Program-made: the position numbers and the translations under genes
Source: Alphaproteobacteria bacterium
Lineage (GTDB): Bacteria > Pseudomonadota > Alphaproteobacteria > UBA8366 > GCA-2717185
Length of the DNA stretch: 54,051 nucleotides
Reading direction: 5' to 3'
Assembly (NCBI GenBank): GCA_028822585.1
Contig: JAPKDL010000011.1
Span: 1 to 54,051 of the forward strand
Shown: piece after piece, positions 1 to 9,578 of the stretch
Numbering within the stretch: the stretch's first letter is position 1
Layout: each line of letters begins with the position of its first letter
Notes under the pieces: generated by a model
The model's input: the letters and a program-made list of their open reading frames with translations, nothing else
Told to the model about the DNA's origin: nothing
The model's database searches: none

Positions 1-215
1 AGCACGCCCTTGCCATAAACATCCATCGCCAGGCCCGCGTAACCGAGGCCAGCGAGTTTGCGAGCAACCTCTTCTTCGAAGGGGCTACGACCGGCCCAAG
101 CATGCACTATCAGTACGCCAGGACGAGGACCGGAGACAGCATTGTCCCAAGCGAAATAGCCCTCGAGCGCGGCGTCACCATCGACGTAGTCGATGGTTCT
201 TGTTTGAACGGCCAT
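1..215 (-). CDS. Dienelactone hydrolase family protein (N-terminal part, runs off left edge)
   Basis: Reading the minus strand from an ATG at 215 gives 71 residues that are open to the window edge. The start reads MAVQTRTIDYVDGDAALEGY and is followed by a segment GPRPGVLIVHAWAGRSPFEE, then KLAGLGYAGLAMDVYGKG. This is the usual beginning of the DLH alpha/beta-hydrolase family, with the strand before the oxyanion loop (VLIVHAW) and the 'GYxxLAxDxYGKG' segment. A purine-rich ribosome site (GGGAGAA) lies 5-6 bases upstream. The catalytic Cys/Ser, Asp and His would all lie beyond the edge, so the reaction (classically opening of 4-carboxymethylene-butenolide) cannot be verified. It is transcribed away from the AT-rich island. 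The fold is fairly sure and the substrate unknown. Confidence 0.8.
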   Translation of the reverse strand, partial: MAVQTRTIDYVDGDAALEGYFAWDNAVSGPRPGVLIVHAWAGRSPFEEEVARKLAGLGYAGLAMDVYGKGV

Positions 216-280
216 GAGTGTTCTCCCTTAATCTTTGCGTGTCGCGCAATGGTAATGTGCTACACGTTCATCTGAACGAA

Positions 281-583
281 TTAAAATCGAAACCAATTCG
301 ATAACTTAATATGTTTATTATTTTTATACATCCTAACTTTCCATGATTTATATCTGTTAACCGCCCCCCTAGACCAAAATACAATTGCCAGCATGAATAT
401 GACCAAAAATACTTGGCCAAAAATGCTCGAGAATAATATTTTTTCAAAGATTATAAAACATAATCCAAATAAAATAAAAATTATAACCCAGCTTATTTTT
501 GACAGATATAAAATCAATTTGTTCTTAGTTTCCATATTTTTTTTGTTAAAGACCCATCTGCGATAACCGAAAATAGACTTCAC
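281..583 (-). CDS. Small hypothetical membrane protein in an AT-rich island
   Basis: An open frame of 100 residues starts at a GTG (583). An in-frame ATG at 535 would give 84 residues. It has two adjacent hydrophobic stretches of about 20 residues each (around ISWVIIFILFGLCFIIF and FGQVFLVIFMLAIVFW), separated by a short charged turn and followed by a basic tail (RYKSWKVRMYKNN). It would therefore be a two-helix inner-membrane protein. Base composition is far more AT-rich than the flanking genes and codons use A/T third positions, which suggests transfer or a decaying island. There is no clear Shine-Dalgarno site for either start and I recognise no family. A chance ORF in AT-rich DNA is a real alternative. 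Confidence 0.35.
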   Translation of the reverse strand: MKSIFGYRRWVFNKKNMETKNKLILYLSKISWVIIFILFGLCFIIFEKILFSSIFGQVFLVIFMLAIVFWSRGAVNRYKSWKVRMYKNNKHIKLSNWFRF

Positions 584-1293
584 GGGTACATGCTCTCGTA
601 TACACTCTCTGTGGTGGTCTTTCTCTGTGTTTATATCGAAAAATGGAGGGTGAGATCACTTTGTCCTCATTAAAGTTGGTATCACTTTCAAGAATAATAT
701 GGGCTAGGTATATCTTTTACCTTTCCGCCACAATAGCCTCCCATGCTGTCGCAAGATGATTTGATCTACGTTTTAGATAGTAATTTTACCACCATATTGA
801 CTGATACGAGACACATAATCTAGTGGTCCACCCCGGTACATCCTGACCAACTAAGATGTCCTGATTACTTCAATTCCTAGTTGCGCAGTCAACAGCAAAA
901 ATTTCCAATTCGTGGGGCAGCAATATTTTTCTCCACAAAATTATAAAATCTATAATTCCCTGTGAGATAGATATTCTGGACGCATTTCCCCTCTTTAACT
1001 AGTCCCCTATGATGCATGTCTGCCCATAAAGTAATATACCTAGTACATATTTGACCAAACAATCCTCCTTAAACCTTACATACCAAATTCAATCTATAAG
1101 TTCAGTGTATTTTGCGCGTAGAAAATTACCCCAAAAGCATAATATTTACTTCACTCAAAATAGATTTAGAGCGAGTGATGTAATCCGTCATTTCATCTGT
1201 TTGTATCTTTCCGTAATGCTCTTCTATGTATTTTACAGAACAATCCGTTATTTTGGATAGTCGCCAACTAAAAAACAATAGAAAGGAAGCCCG
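584..1293. other. AT-rich intergenic island without a recognisable gene
   Basis: About 700 bases of clearly lower GC than either side. No frame gives a convincing protein: the short ORFs at 1051-1260 and 1126-1428 have biased, non-protein-like composition or overlap the next gene. I see no terminal inverted repeats, transposase motif, tRNA or tandem repeat. The last 20 bases hold the ribosome site (AGAAAGGAAG) of the gene starting at 1294. Confidence 0.5.
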
Positions 1294-2403
1294 ATGCGAT
1301 ATCGTGAAGTTGGAGTGCTTGAACATGATCGAAACAGGGCGACGCCCGGCGTAACGTTGATTGTTAGGCTCCGGGGAAAGGGCGCGTATCTCGTTGGCAT
1401 GCATGGCGAGGTTTTGCATGAATGGCACTTTCCGCTCGTGCCGGGGAACAACGTCTATTTGATGGAAAACGGCAATTTATTGTGGAGCGGCGAACCGGAA
1501 GACAAGGCCGCATATAACGGTGAGACGCATTCCCGGTTCGAGGGCGGCGATGGTCCCACATTGAAAGGTGGACGTGGCGGCATTCTTCGGGAAATAGATT
1601 GGGAAGGCAATATTCTTTGGGAACATATTAATTTTGACCAACATCACGATTGTCGCCGATTAGCTAACGGAAACACCCTATTCCTTGGTTGGGAGATCAT
1701 GCCAGGGGAGGCAGCAAAGCGAGTTTTAGGCGGGCAATCGGGTACAGAACTCAACGGCATGATTTATAGTGACTACCTCCATGAAGTCACCCCGGCGGGT
1801 GATGTCGTCTGGGAATGGCACGCACACAGCGACATGGCATTAGAAAACTACCCCATGTGTGCGCGTTGCCAGCGCAACGAGTTCGCTCACGCCAACGCCT
1901 GCGCGCCGCTACCCAATGGTGATGTCATAATCAGTTTCCGCCGATTGAACATGATCGCCATCATTGATCGGAAAACCCGCAAACTCCGCTGGGAACATCG
2001 CGATGACAGTTGGGGTCATCAGCATGACTGCCAAATGCTCGACAACGGCAATATCATGCTGTTCGCCAACGGCATTCACGGTGCCGACATGCCGTATTCC
2101 CGCGTTATCGAACTAGACCCGAACACAAAAGAAGCTGTCTGGACCTATAAAGGGTCGCCACACTACTCGTTCTTCAGCCCGCATATCAGCGGTGCGCAAC
2201 GGCTCGACAGTGGCAATACATTGATCTGCGAAGGGCAATGGGGCCGCGTCTTCGAGGTAACGCCGGACGGCGATATTGTCTGGGAATACGTGTCACCGTT
2301 TTTTGACCCGAACCCCGGCAGCAATGGTAATACGAACATGATGTTCCGCGCGTATCGCTACGCCGTGGAGTCGCCGCAAATTCGCGGTCGTGTGTCGATT
2401 TAA
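1294..2403 (+). CDS. Aryl-sulfotransferase-like (ASST family) beta-propeller protein
   Basis: 369 residues with at least five copies of a paired repeat: an 'L-x-NGN-x-L' strand (around residues 55, 124, 206, 250, 306) alternating with a 'G-D/N-x-x-WE' strand (EGNILWEH, AGDVVWEW, RKLRWEH, KEAVWTY, DGDIVWEY). This is the signature of the ASST/PQQ-like propeller family, whose studied members move sulfate between phenols using a catalytic histidine. Conserved-looking His/Cys clusters (HHDC, HQHDC, MCARC, SPHYSFFSPH) sit near blade tops. There is no signal peptide, so it appears cytoplasmic, unlike periplasmic E. coli-type ASST. The start is set by AGAAAGGAAG just upstream. It converges with the CoA transferase, 8 bases apart. 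The fold is well supported; sulfotransfer itself is an assumption. Confidence 0.75.
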   Translation: MRYREVGVLEHDRNRATPGVTLIVRLRGKGAYLVGMHGEVLHEWHFPLVPGNNVYLMENGNLLWSGEPEDKAAYNGETHSRFEGGDGPTLKGGRGGILREIDWEGNILWEHINFDQHHDCRRLANGNTLFLGWEIMPGEAAKRVLGGQSGTELNGMIYSDYLHEVTPAGDVVWEWHAHSDMALENYPMCARCQRNEFAHANACAPLPNGDVIISFRRLNMIAIIDRKTRKLRWEHRDDSWGHQHDCQMLDNGNIMLFANGIHGADMPYSRVIELDPNTKEAVWTYKGSPHYSFFSPHISGAQRLDSGNTLICEGQWGRVFEVTPDGDIVWEYVSPFFDPNPGSNGNTNMMFRAYRYAVESPQIRGRVSI

Positions 2404-2411
2404 CCCAGCCG

Positions 2412-4751
2412 TCAAGACGTGCTTTGACGCAATTTCGTGGGCACCAAACTGACGGTTTCATCGGCCAGCAAGCGCGCATAACGGTCGTCGTCAACACCCG
2501 CCAACGCCTTCAACACGGCTTCGCTGTCGCCGCCCAGAAACGGTGCCAGACCGCGCATGGGGTAACGGACGCCATTATAACGAAACGGTAATCCGGCCTG
2601 CCATTGACGCCCCACATGGGGTCGTTCGATGTCATAGAAGAAGTTGCGGGATTGCAGATGCGGATCGATCGCCACGTAGTCTGTCGCGTGAACAGGCGCG
2701 GCGGCGACGCCAAGTTTTTGCAAGCTCGCCGCAAGGGTTCCCGCCGTTTTCGCACGGGTCCATGCTGTAATTTCAACCTCGATTTCATCCTCCCGGCGCC
2801 GCCGTCCCGCACCTGTCGCGAAGGACGGATCGGCCGCCCAGTCATCGCGACCCATGGCCTGGACAAGCCCGGCCCACGCGGCGTCATCCGCAACAGCGAT
2901 AGCGATCCAGCCGTCGTTTCCTGCGCATCGGAAGCAGCCGTGCGGCGCCATCACCGGATGCCGGTTACCACGCCGCGTTGGTTCACGTCCGGTCGCCTGA
3001 CGAATCAGCAACGCCGGGGTGGTGAACGGCAACATCGCTTCAATCTGGGTGTTGTTGATCCACTGCCCTTTACCAGTTTGACGCTGGTGATATAGCGCGG
3101 TCAGCAACGACGCGGCACCATAGATGCCACCAATGGGATCGCCATAAGCGATATGTGCCATGGTCGGCGGCCAGCCTTCCTTTCCAGCGAAACTGGGCAA
3201 GCCAGAGCCTTGCTCCAACACCGACCCATAAGCCCGCGTGTCAGACCACGCATTCCCGTCGCCAAAGGCCGACATCGACAGCATGATCAGATCCTCCCGT
3301 TGGCAAGATAGGTCTTCAAAGCCAAGACCTAGCCGCGCCATCACACCGGCAGCCTGGTTTTCAACCACGACGTCGCAGGCGGCGACCAATGCTTTCGCCA
3401 GAGACATGCCGTCGGGTTGGGTCAAATCAAGGCTAATGCTTTTCTTCCCTCGGTTAAGTGCGCTGAAGTGCTTACTTTCTTCATATTGCTTCCGACGCAA
3501 CGCCTCGGGCGTCCACTCTACGCTGCGCCACCAGTCGGGATAACGTCCAGCTTCAATTTTGATCACCTCGGCGCCGAAATCCGCCAGCATCCGCGTCGCC
3601 AAAGGCCCTGCCCAACCCATGGAAAAGTCAGCAACGCGAAGGCCCACCAGGGGCGATGCGCCGGATCCCACGCCGTCAAGAGGCCTCGCCGTCGCCCTGT
3701 TACCGACCGCGTCATGATTGGCAAGGGGCGGGGTCCCTTCCAACCGCAGCGGCGTCAGCGGCACCTTATAGATTTTATTACCGACAGCGAAGCTCGCCAA
3801 GGACCCGCGCGCATTGAAGATCGGGTGCTCCAGAATACCCATGGCGTCCGGCACGATGACCATCGGCACCTTGTGCCTACGCCCCAGCGCCGCCCATTCC
3901 GCCGCCGTCCGGTTCGGGAACTTTGTATCGAACGCCGCCTCCATCCGCGCGGCATGCGGGTAACGTCCCCGGGGTGCCTGCAGCTCCGGATCATCGGCAA
4001 AGTCCGGCAAATCCAGCATCAGGCAAAACGCGCGCCATTGGGCCGGTGTAATCGGCGTAATGCCAATCCACCCTTCTTTGCAACGGTGAATACTGAGCGG
4101 GCAGGTCGGCAGATAGCGGTTGACGCCCAGACGCGGGACCGCTTCACCACGAACATCGGAATGGCACATCTGCAGCTCGGCCATGATGATGATGGACTCA
4201 AGGATACTTACCTCATAATGCGCAGTTTTGGCCGGAACACCGCCAATCAACGCCGCCACACCGGCGCAATACGCCGCCAAGCCACCGACCAGCGTGGATT
4301 GATGTTCGCCCATGAACAACGGCGGCCCCTCAGTCGGTCCTACCGGATGCACAAGGCCGGACAACGCTTGGACCACCAAATCCGATCCCGCCCAATCCGC
4401 GTAATCGCCATCCGCGCCAAACCAGCTTATGTCGAGTGTCGCTATTTTGGGAGCTGGCAAGTCGTCAGCGAGGTTTCGGTCTTCGCCCACAATCAGAATA
4501 TCACAGGATTGAGGAGACGCTCCCGCCAGTTTTCCTGCATTCAAATATTCAAAATACAACCCTTCGGTGGATGGTTCATCCGGGTCCAATCGTACGGTCC
4601 GCAATGGGTCGCCGCTTTCCGGTTCCAGGCGCGTGACAGCGGCGCCCATATCGGCGAACAGCTTTCCACAATAGGCCCCTGCAACACCGCCAGCGGCTTC
4701 CAATACGGTTACGCCGGAGAGCGCCGTCTCACGTAATTGCCCATCGCCCAT
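2412..4751 (-). CDS. Double-domain class III CoA transferase (CaiB/BaiF fusion)
   Basis: 779 residues, about twice the usual CaiB length, made of two homologous halves joined by a linker near 342-367. The C-terminal half begins LVGLRVADFSMGWAGPLATR and keeps the catalytic aspartate in YGDPIGGIYGA (Asp538), followed by the TGKGQ segment and a Glu ten residues on. In the N-terminal half the equivalent position, aligned on the later Glu185, falls on Ser152 or Thr153 (QSTLVGGLA), so the acyl-aspartyl residue is missing. Established family knowledge: class III enzymes move CoA between carboxylic acids through an aspartyl-CoA anhydride, and DddD is a precedent for two CaiB domains with one active. 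The start has an AGAGGG site upstream. The substrate is unknown. It is divergent from the aminotransferase operon and may supply or accept its acids. Confidence 0.88.
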   Translation of the reverse strand: MGDGQLRETALSGVTVLEAAGGVAGAYCGKLFADMGAAVTRLEPESGDPLRTVRLDPDEPSTEGLYFEYLNAGKLAGASPQSCDILIVGEDRNLADDLPAPKIATLDISWFGADGDYADWAGSDLVVQALSGLVHPVGPTEGPPLFMGEHQSTLVGGLAAYCAGVAALIGGVPAKTAHYEVSILESIIIMAELQMCHSDVRGEAVPRLGVNRYLPTCPLSIHRCKEGWIGITPITPAQWRAFCLMLDLPDFADDPELQAPRGRYPHAARMEAAFDTKFPNRTAAEWAALGRRHKVPMVIVPDAMGILEHPIFNARGSLASFAVGNKIYKVPLTPLRLEGTPPLANHDAVGNRATARPLDGVGSGASPLVGLRVADFSMGWAGPLATRMLADFGAEVIKIEAGRYPDWWRSVEWTPEALRRKQYEESKHFSALNRGKKSISLDLTQPDGMSLAKALVAACDVVVENQAAGVMARLGLGFEDLSCQREDLIMLSMSAFGDGNAWSDTRAYGSVLEQGSGLPSFAGKEGWPPTMAHIAYGDPIGGIYGAASLLTALYHQRQTGKGQWINNTQIEAMLPFTTPALLIRQATGREPTRRGNRHPVMAPHGCFRCAGNDGWIAIAVADDAAWAGLVQAMGRDDWAADPSFATGAGRRRREDEIEVEITAWTRAKTAGTLAASLQKLGVAAAPVHATDYVAIDPHLQSRNFFYDIERPHVGRQWQAGLPFRYNGVRYPMRGLAPFLGGDSEAVLKALAGVDDDRYARLLADETVSLVPTKLRQSTS

Positions 4752-4892
4752 TTATTCGCCCTCTGATTCCGAATTTCGAATGCACATATTGCAAGTATGG
4801 ACACCCAAACAAGGGATATCCATGGCCTACCCATAGGCATTCCTGGTATAAAATTCATTGCTACAATAATCGCGAACAGGACGCGCCAAACC

Positions 4893-5831
4893 ATGACAAC
4901 GACGCATGACAGCCGAACTGATATCAAATGGGTCTCGCAAAACAACAAGCTTGTCCCTTACGCCGATGCTAAAATCTCAATCATGGCGCCCGGCCTGACA
5001 TTCGCCGCGTTGGTGTTTGAAGGATTCCGCGCCTATTGGAACGCGGAGCGTAAGGACTTGTTAATTTTCCGGATGGAGGATCACTTAAAGCGATTGGAAT
5101 TTTCCATGGCGCTTTTGGAACTGGACGACCCGCCATCTCTGGAAACTTTCGCCAACGACATTTTGGAAACGATCACGGCGAATGATTTTCGCGACGACAC
5201 CTATATTCGCCTCCAAGTTTACGTCGATGAATGGGGCTCGATGAATTCGACCGGCCCTGTCGGCAGTTCGGTCATTTGCCGCCCACGCCCCCGCGTCGCG
5301 AATTTCCAGACCGGGCAAAAATTCATCGTCAGTTCCTGGCGGCGCAACGGTGAAAATGCCAGCCCATCGCGCATGAAAGCGTCCGGAAATTATCTGAACA
5401 GCAGGCTTGCCGGACTGGACGCTAAGCGTCAAGGCGCGGGCGGCGCCATTATGTTAAACGACGACGGCACGGTCGGCGAAGGTCCTGGCGGGTGCGTGTT
5501 TATTTTGCGCGACGGGGTTTTCATCACACCTGACGTCACCAGCAATATCTTGGAAAGCATCACGCGGGGAACCATTTTGGACATCGGCCCCTCGCTTGGC
5601 ATTCCAATGGTGGAGCGCAGGGTCGGGCGTACCGAATTATATCTGGCCGAGGAAGCCTTTTATTGCGGCACCGGCCAAGAAATCATGCCTATCACCGCGT
5701 TTGATGGCAAATCCGTCGGCGCGGGGGAACCCGGCCCCCTCACCCGTAAATTACAGACCCGGTTCGACAATATCGTGCGCGGCGTCACTGACGATCATTC
5801 GGATTGGCGTACGCCAGTCTATAAGAGTTAA
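4893..5831 (+). CDS. Class IV (branched-chain type) aminotransferase
   Basis: PLP-dependent fold-type IV aminotransferase of 312 residues from the ATG at 4893. A longer in-frame start at 4797 adds 32 poorly conserved residues and overlaps the divergent promoter region. The Schiff-base lysine is Lys162 in RMKASGNYLNS, and the PLP-contacting glutamate is Glu196 in TVGEGPGGCVF. In typical IlvE proteins that segment reads EGxGENIF; here the Asn is replaced (GGC), so substrate choice may differ from leucine/isoleucine/valine. It is first in a five-gene operon with gaps of 6 bases or fewer, or overlaps, which suggests it transaminates a product or precursor of the HyuAB reaction rather than serving housekeeping branched-chain synthesis. 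Confidence 0.88.
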   Translation: MTTTHDSRTDIKWVSQNNKLVPYADAKISIMAPGLTFAALVFEGFRAYWNAERKDLLIFRMEDHLKRLEFSMALLELDDPPSLETFANDILETITANDFRDDTYIRLQVYVDEWGSMNSTGPVGSSVICRPRPRVANFQTGQKFIVSSWRRNGENASPSRMKASGNYLNSRLAGLDAKRQGAGGAIMLNDDGTVGEGPGGCVFILRDGVFITPDVTSNILESITRGTILDIGPSLGIPMVERRVGRTELYLAEEAFYCGTGQEIMPITAFDGKSVGAGEPGPLTRKLQTRFDNIVRGVTDDHSDWRTPVYKS

Positions 5832-5837
5832 CCCACC

Positions 5838-7481
5838 ATGCCCAACAAAACTTTAGATTCAATACGGCTCGGCCTGATCTGGCAGCGCTTGAACGGCATC
5901 GTCGATCAGGTTTCGGAGACTTTCATACGCGCCGCGTTTTCCACCGTTGTGCGTGAAAATTATGATATGGCGTTCAGTCTACTGGACGTTCGGGGCCGGC
6001 AATTCGCGCAGTCCAAGCGTAGCATTCCCAGCTTTATCGGTACCTTACCGCGTACCTTAGCGGCAGTCCTCAAAAAATTCCCCCTCAAAACTTTCAAACC
6101 TGGCGATGTTATCATCACTAATGACGCCTGGATTGGCACCGGCCATTTGAATGACATCTCGATGATATGCCCCATCTTCGTCAATGGAAGGCTTATCGCG
6201 TTCGCGGGCAGCACCGCGCACACCGTCGACATCGGCGGCGCCCCGTCGCCCACGGCGCAGGACTGTTTCGAAGAAGGACTGTGCATTCCCATCTGCAAGA
6301 TTGTGGAGCAAGGCGCGGAAATTCCTCTCGTCATTGACTTCCTGACGGAGAATTTACGCGCACCCGACGAAACGTTGGGTGACATTCGCGCGCAATTCGC
6401 CGCCTATCACGACTGCCAGCAAAAACTCGCCCATGTCCTGGAAGATGAGGGTCTGAACGACCTTGAAGACGTCATCGAGGAAATCATCTCCCGGTCGTCG
6501 AAGAGTATGCGCGACGTTATCGCGAGTTTGCCAGACGGGCGATATTGCGATGAATTTCAGGTTGATGGATTTGATGTTCCACTCACCATTAAATGCGCGG
6601 TGACGATCAAAGGCGACACAATAGACGTCGATTTCGCCGGATCATCCGCTCAAATAGACCGGCCGATCAACTGCGTTCTGAACTACACTTACGCCTATTC
6701 CTGCTTTGCCTTAAAATGCCTGCTGGACCCTGAGGTGCCCAACAATAGCGGGGCATTTGAAACCGTCACGGTCCGCGCGCCGGAAGGGTCGCTGTTCAAC
6801 GCGGCGCGTCCCGCGCCCGTCTGGGGCCGTCATCTGACTGGCCATTACGCGCCCCCGGCGATCTTCGGCGCGTTAAGCCAAATTCTGCCAGGTAAGGTTA
6901 TTGCGGAATCAGGATCGCCCTTGTGGAACGTATATTTTAAAGGCCATCAGGAAAAAGACGGCGCACCGTTCATCAAAATGTTTTTCATGAATGGTGGCCA
7001 TGGTGCCCAATCGGCGAACGACGGCCCCGGTTGTCTGAGCTTTCCCAGTAATGTGTCCAATCAACCCGTCGAATTGTTCGAAAACCAGGCACCGTTACTG
7101 ATCACCGAAAAATGCTTTGTGCCCGACACTGCTGGTGCGGGGAAATTTCGCGGTGGTGATGCGCAACGAATTTCCTTTCGCTCCAACGCCTCCACCCCCA
7201 TCACGATGACCATTCGCCACGAGCGCATCACTTATCCGCCGCGTGGCTTGCTGGGTGGTGGCAACGGCGCGCCGGGCAAGGATTTGATCAACGGCGAGAC
7301 AATTCCCGCTAAGTCCCGTCAAGTTCTTGAACCAGGTGACCTAGCCACGTTCCAAATGCCCGGCGGTGGCGGCTTACACGCCGCGCGAGAACGCCCGAAA
7401 GGCGCTGTTTCACGTGACATCAAACGCGGACTCCTAAGTCCCGAGCAAGCGCACCTTTCCTATGGGTATGATCATGAGTGA
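5838..7481 (+). CDS. hyuB: HyuB-family hydantoinase B / oxoprolinase subunit (copy 1)
   Basis: 547 residues, full family length. The start segment (LGLIWQRLNGIVDQVSETFI) and the block GDVIITNDAWIGTGHLNDIS are characteristic of the HyuB/oxoprolinase C-terminal module, as is the end block with PGGGGLHAARERP. HyuB proteins form a complex with HyuA and carry out ATP-dependent opening of cyclic amides or imides (hydantoins, 5-oxoproline) or, in acetone/acetophenone carboxylases, carboxylation. It follows the aminotransferase by 6 bases and overlaps the next gene, so the order is B then A, the reverse of copy 2. The subfamily cannot be fixed from sequence alone. The family call is firm; 5-oxoprolinase activity is not claimed. 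Confidence 0.92.
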   Translation: MPNKTLDSIRLGLIWQRLNGIVDQVSETFIRAAFSTVVRENYDMAFSLLDVRGRQFAQSKRSIPSFIGTLPRTLAAVLKKFPLKTFKPGDVIITNDAWIGTGHLNDISMICPIFVNGRLIAFAGSTAHTVDIGGAPSPTAQDCFEEGLCIPICKIVEQGAEIPLVIDFLTENLRAPDETLGDIRAQFAAYHDCQQKLAHVLEDEGLNDLEDVIEEIISRSSKSMRDVIASLPDGRYCDEFQVDGFDVPLTIKCAVTIKGDTIDVDFAGSSAQIDRPINCVLNYTYAYSCFALKCLLDPEVPNNSGAFETVTVRAPEGSLFNAARPAPVWGRHLTGHYAPPAIFGALSQILPGKVIAESGSPLWNVYFKGHQEKDGAPFIKMFFMNGGHGAQSANDGPGCLSFPSNVSNQPVELFENQAPLLITEKCFVPDTAGAGKFRGGDAQRISFRSNASTPITMTIRHERITYPPRGLLGGGNGAPGKDLINGETIPAKSRQVLEPGDLATFQMPGGGGLHAARERPKGAVSRDIKRGLLSPEQAHLSYGYDHE

Positions 7482-9573
7482 CGCTATGAGCGGTTACAGG
7501 ATCGGGGTCGATATTGGCGGCACCTTCACCGACGTCGTGTTGTGGAACATCGCCGACGCCCGCACAGAAAAAACCAAACTTCTTACCACACCGGACGAGC
7601 CATCCCGGGCGGTCATGGAGGGCGTCCGGCAAATCCTGTCCGACAACAACGTGGCGCCCCGTGAGGTTGACGCAGTCATTCACGGAACAACGCTGGTCGC
7701 CAACGCCTTGATTGAACGTAAAGGCGTCAAGACCGGGTTGATCACCACACGCGGGTTCAAGGATGTCTTGGAGATTGGCAGGGAGTGGCGATACGACCTG
7801 TTCAACCTCGACATTGAATTGCCGACCCCAATTGTCGATCGTCCCGACCGACACGAAATAACCGAGCGTGTGGATTCCGACGGAAATATTCTGACGCCTA
7901 TCGAACTCAGCGAGCTTGACCAAATTTCGGAAAGCCTGGCTGCGGCGGGAATTGAGTCCGTCGGCGTATGTCTCCTGCACGCATATCGGAACGCCTCGCA
8001 CGAATCAGCGATACGGGATTATTTAGCAAAAACTGCGCCAACGCTTTCTGTGTCGCTGTCTTCCGATGTCAGTCCAGAAATGGGCGAATACGAGCGAAGT
8101 TCGACGACCGTCGCCAACGCCTATATACACCCAATTTTCAAGACCTATGTCGACCTACTGGTCGACGGTCTTGCGGCTCTAGGCTGTGAGAAAGACTTGT
8201 TGTTGGTCCTGTCGGATGGCCGAACGGTTCGCCAGGACACCGCGACGCAATTTCCCATCCGCCTAGTCCAATCCGGTCCGGCAGCAGGTGCCCAGGCGGC
8301 GAGTATATACGGTGCCATGTCCAATGAAGGCGATCTGCTGTGCTTTGACATGGGCGGCACAACCGCCAAAGCGTGTTTGATCGAAGGCGGTGAACCAGAA
8401 CGGACAGCGAATTTTGAAGTCGCGCGGGTTTTCCGCTTCGCCGAAGGCAGTGGCTTGCCGTTGCAAATTCCCGCCATCGACATGATCGAGATTGGCGCCG
8501 GCGGCGGCTCCATCGCGCGGATTGATCGTCTTGGATTGATCCAAGTAGGCCCAGACAGCGCCAGTTCCGTGCCCGGACCGGCGTGTTACGGCCTTGGCGG
8601 CGCGGATGCGACGGTGACCGACGCCGATTTGATCCTTGGTAATCTTGATCCGGAACATTTTCTGGGCGGTAAAATGAAGCTCAATAAGGCCGCTGCCGAG
8701 AAGGCGCTTCACACCGCCGTGGCCGCGCCACTGGGCATATCGGTGGAACAAGCAGCGTGGGGTATCCACGAGACCGTCACGGCGAACATGGCGCAAGCCG
8801 CCGCCGTCCACGCCATAGAAAAAGGCCTCAACGTCGCAAACTTCACGGTCGTGCCCATCGGCGGCGCAGGTCCTGTACATGCCTGCAGCCTGGCGCGAAA
8901 AATAGGCATCAACCGGATGATTTGTCCTGTTGGCGCAGGCGTTGCGTCGGCTATCGGTATGTTGGGGTCGCCCATTTCCTTTGAACTCGCGCAGGCCAGC
9001 ATGTCCCGGCTCGATTCGGTGAATTGGCCGGAAATCGGATCAATGGTGGAGACTATGGTCACGCGCGGCCAGGACTTGGTGCGCCACGCTGGCGTCGAAG
9101 ACACGGAAATCACCGTCACCATCAGCGCGATGATGCGCTATGTCGGGCAGGGGTACGAAGTGGACGCTGCGGTAAATTTAAAGGCGCTGGAACATGGCGA
9201 TGCTGGCGCCATCAACGACAGTTTTTCAGCCGCCTATCTAAAGCGATTTGGACGCAATGAGAAAATGCCGCCAGAAATCACCACATGGCGAGTCGTCGTC
9301 AGTGGCCCCAGGCCACCCTTGCTGGACGCCATTGGCGCTGGCGGCGCGCTACAGACCAGCGCCGCGACCCCACGAACAACGCGCCCAGTTTATTTTGGAC
9401 CGGAGCCCGGGTTCGTCGAAACACCTGTGTTCGACCGCGATATTCTTGGCCCCAGCGCCGTTATCGATGGCCCCGCCGTCGTGGAAGAAGCCGAGTCCAC
9501 ACTGATTATTCCACCGGATTTCACAGGCGCGGTGGATGAAGGCCTAAATATCATAGTATCACGCAAGGATTAA
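7462..9573 (+). CDS. hyuA: HyuA-family hydantoinase A / oxoprolinase subunit (copy 1)
   Basis: 703 residues. It carries the acetate/sugar-kinase/actin-type ATP-binding motifs of HyuA: GVDIGGTFTDVVL near the N-terminus, the middle GTTLVANALIERKG, then FDMGGTTAKACLI, IGAGGGSIARID and the late GGAGPVHACSLA and PVGAGVASAIGML blocks. It should phosphorylate or activate the amide oxygen of a ring substrate for HyuB. Starts at 7462, 7468, 7474 and 7486 are all in frame; 7474 (MSDAMSGYRIG) is a good alternative. All overlap the end of hyuB or lie directly after it, implying translational coupling. A usual SNGG segment reads SDGRTVRQD here, a small departure from copy 2 (SHGGVG). Complex partner: HyuB copy 1. 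Confidence 0.92.
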   Translation: MGMIMSDAMSGYRIGVDIGGTFTDVVLWNIADARTEKTKLLTTPDEPSRAVMEGVRQILSDNNVAPREVDAVIHGTTLVANALIERKGVKTGLITTRGFKDVLEIGREWRYDLFNLDIELPTPIVDRPDRHEITERVDSDGNILTPIELSELDQISESLAAAGIESVGVCLLHAYRNASHESAIRDYLAKTAPTLSVSLSSDVSPEMGEYERSSTTVANAYIHPIFKTYVDLLVDGLAALGCEKDLLLVLSDGRTVRQDTATQFPIRLVQSGPAAGAQAASIYGAMSNEGDLLCFDMGGTTAKACLIEGGEPERTANFEVARVFRFAEGSGLPLQIPAIDMIEIGAGGGSIARIDRLGLIQVGPDSASSVPGPACYGLGGADATVTDADLILGNLDPEHFLGGKMKLNKAAAEKALHTAVAAPLGISVEQAAWGIHETVTANMAQAAAVHAIEKGLNVANFTVVPIGGAGPVHACSLARKIGINRMICPVGAGVASAIGMLGSPISFELAQASMSRLDSVNWPEIGSMVETMVTRGQDLVRHAGVEDTEITVTISAMMRYVGQGYEVDAAVNLKALEHGDAGAINDSFSAAYLKRFGRNEKMPPEITTWRVVVSGPRPPLLDAIGAGGALQTSAATPRTTRPVYFGPEPGFVETPVFDRDILGPSAVIDGPAVVEEAESTLIIPPDFTGAVDEGLNIIVSRKD

Positions 9574-9578
9574 CTATT

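Noticed and set aside
3417-4736. Long plus-strand ORF (439 codons) opposite the double CoA transferase
   Set aside because: It is the antisense shadow of a gene with clear family motifs on the minus strand. Its translation is Arg/His/Pro-rich with no domain.
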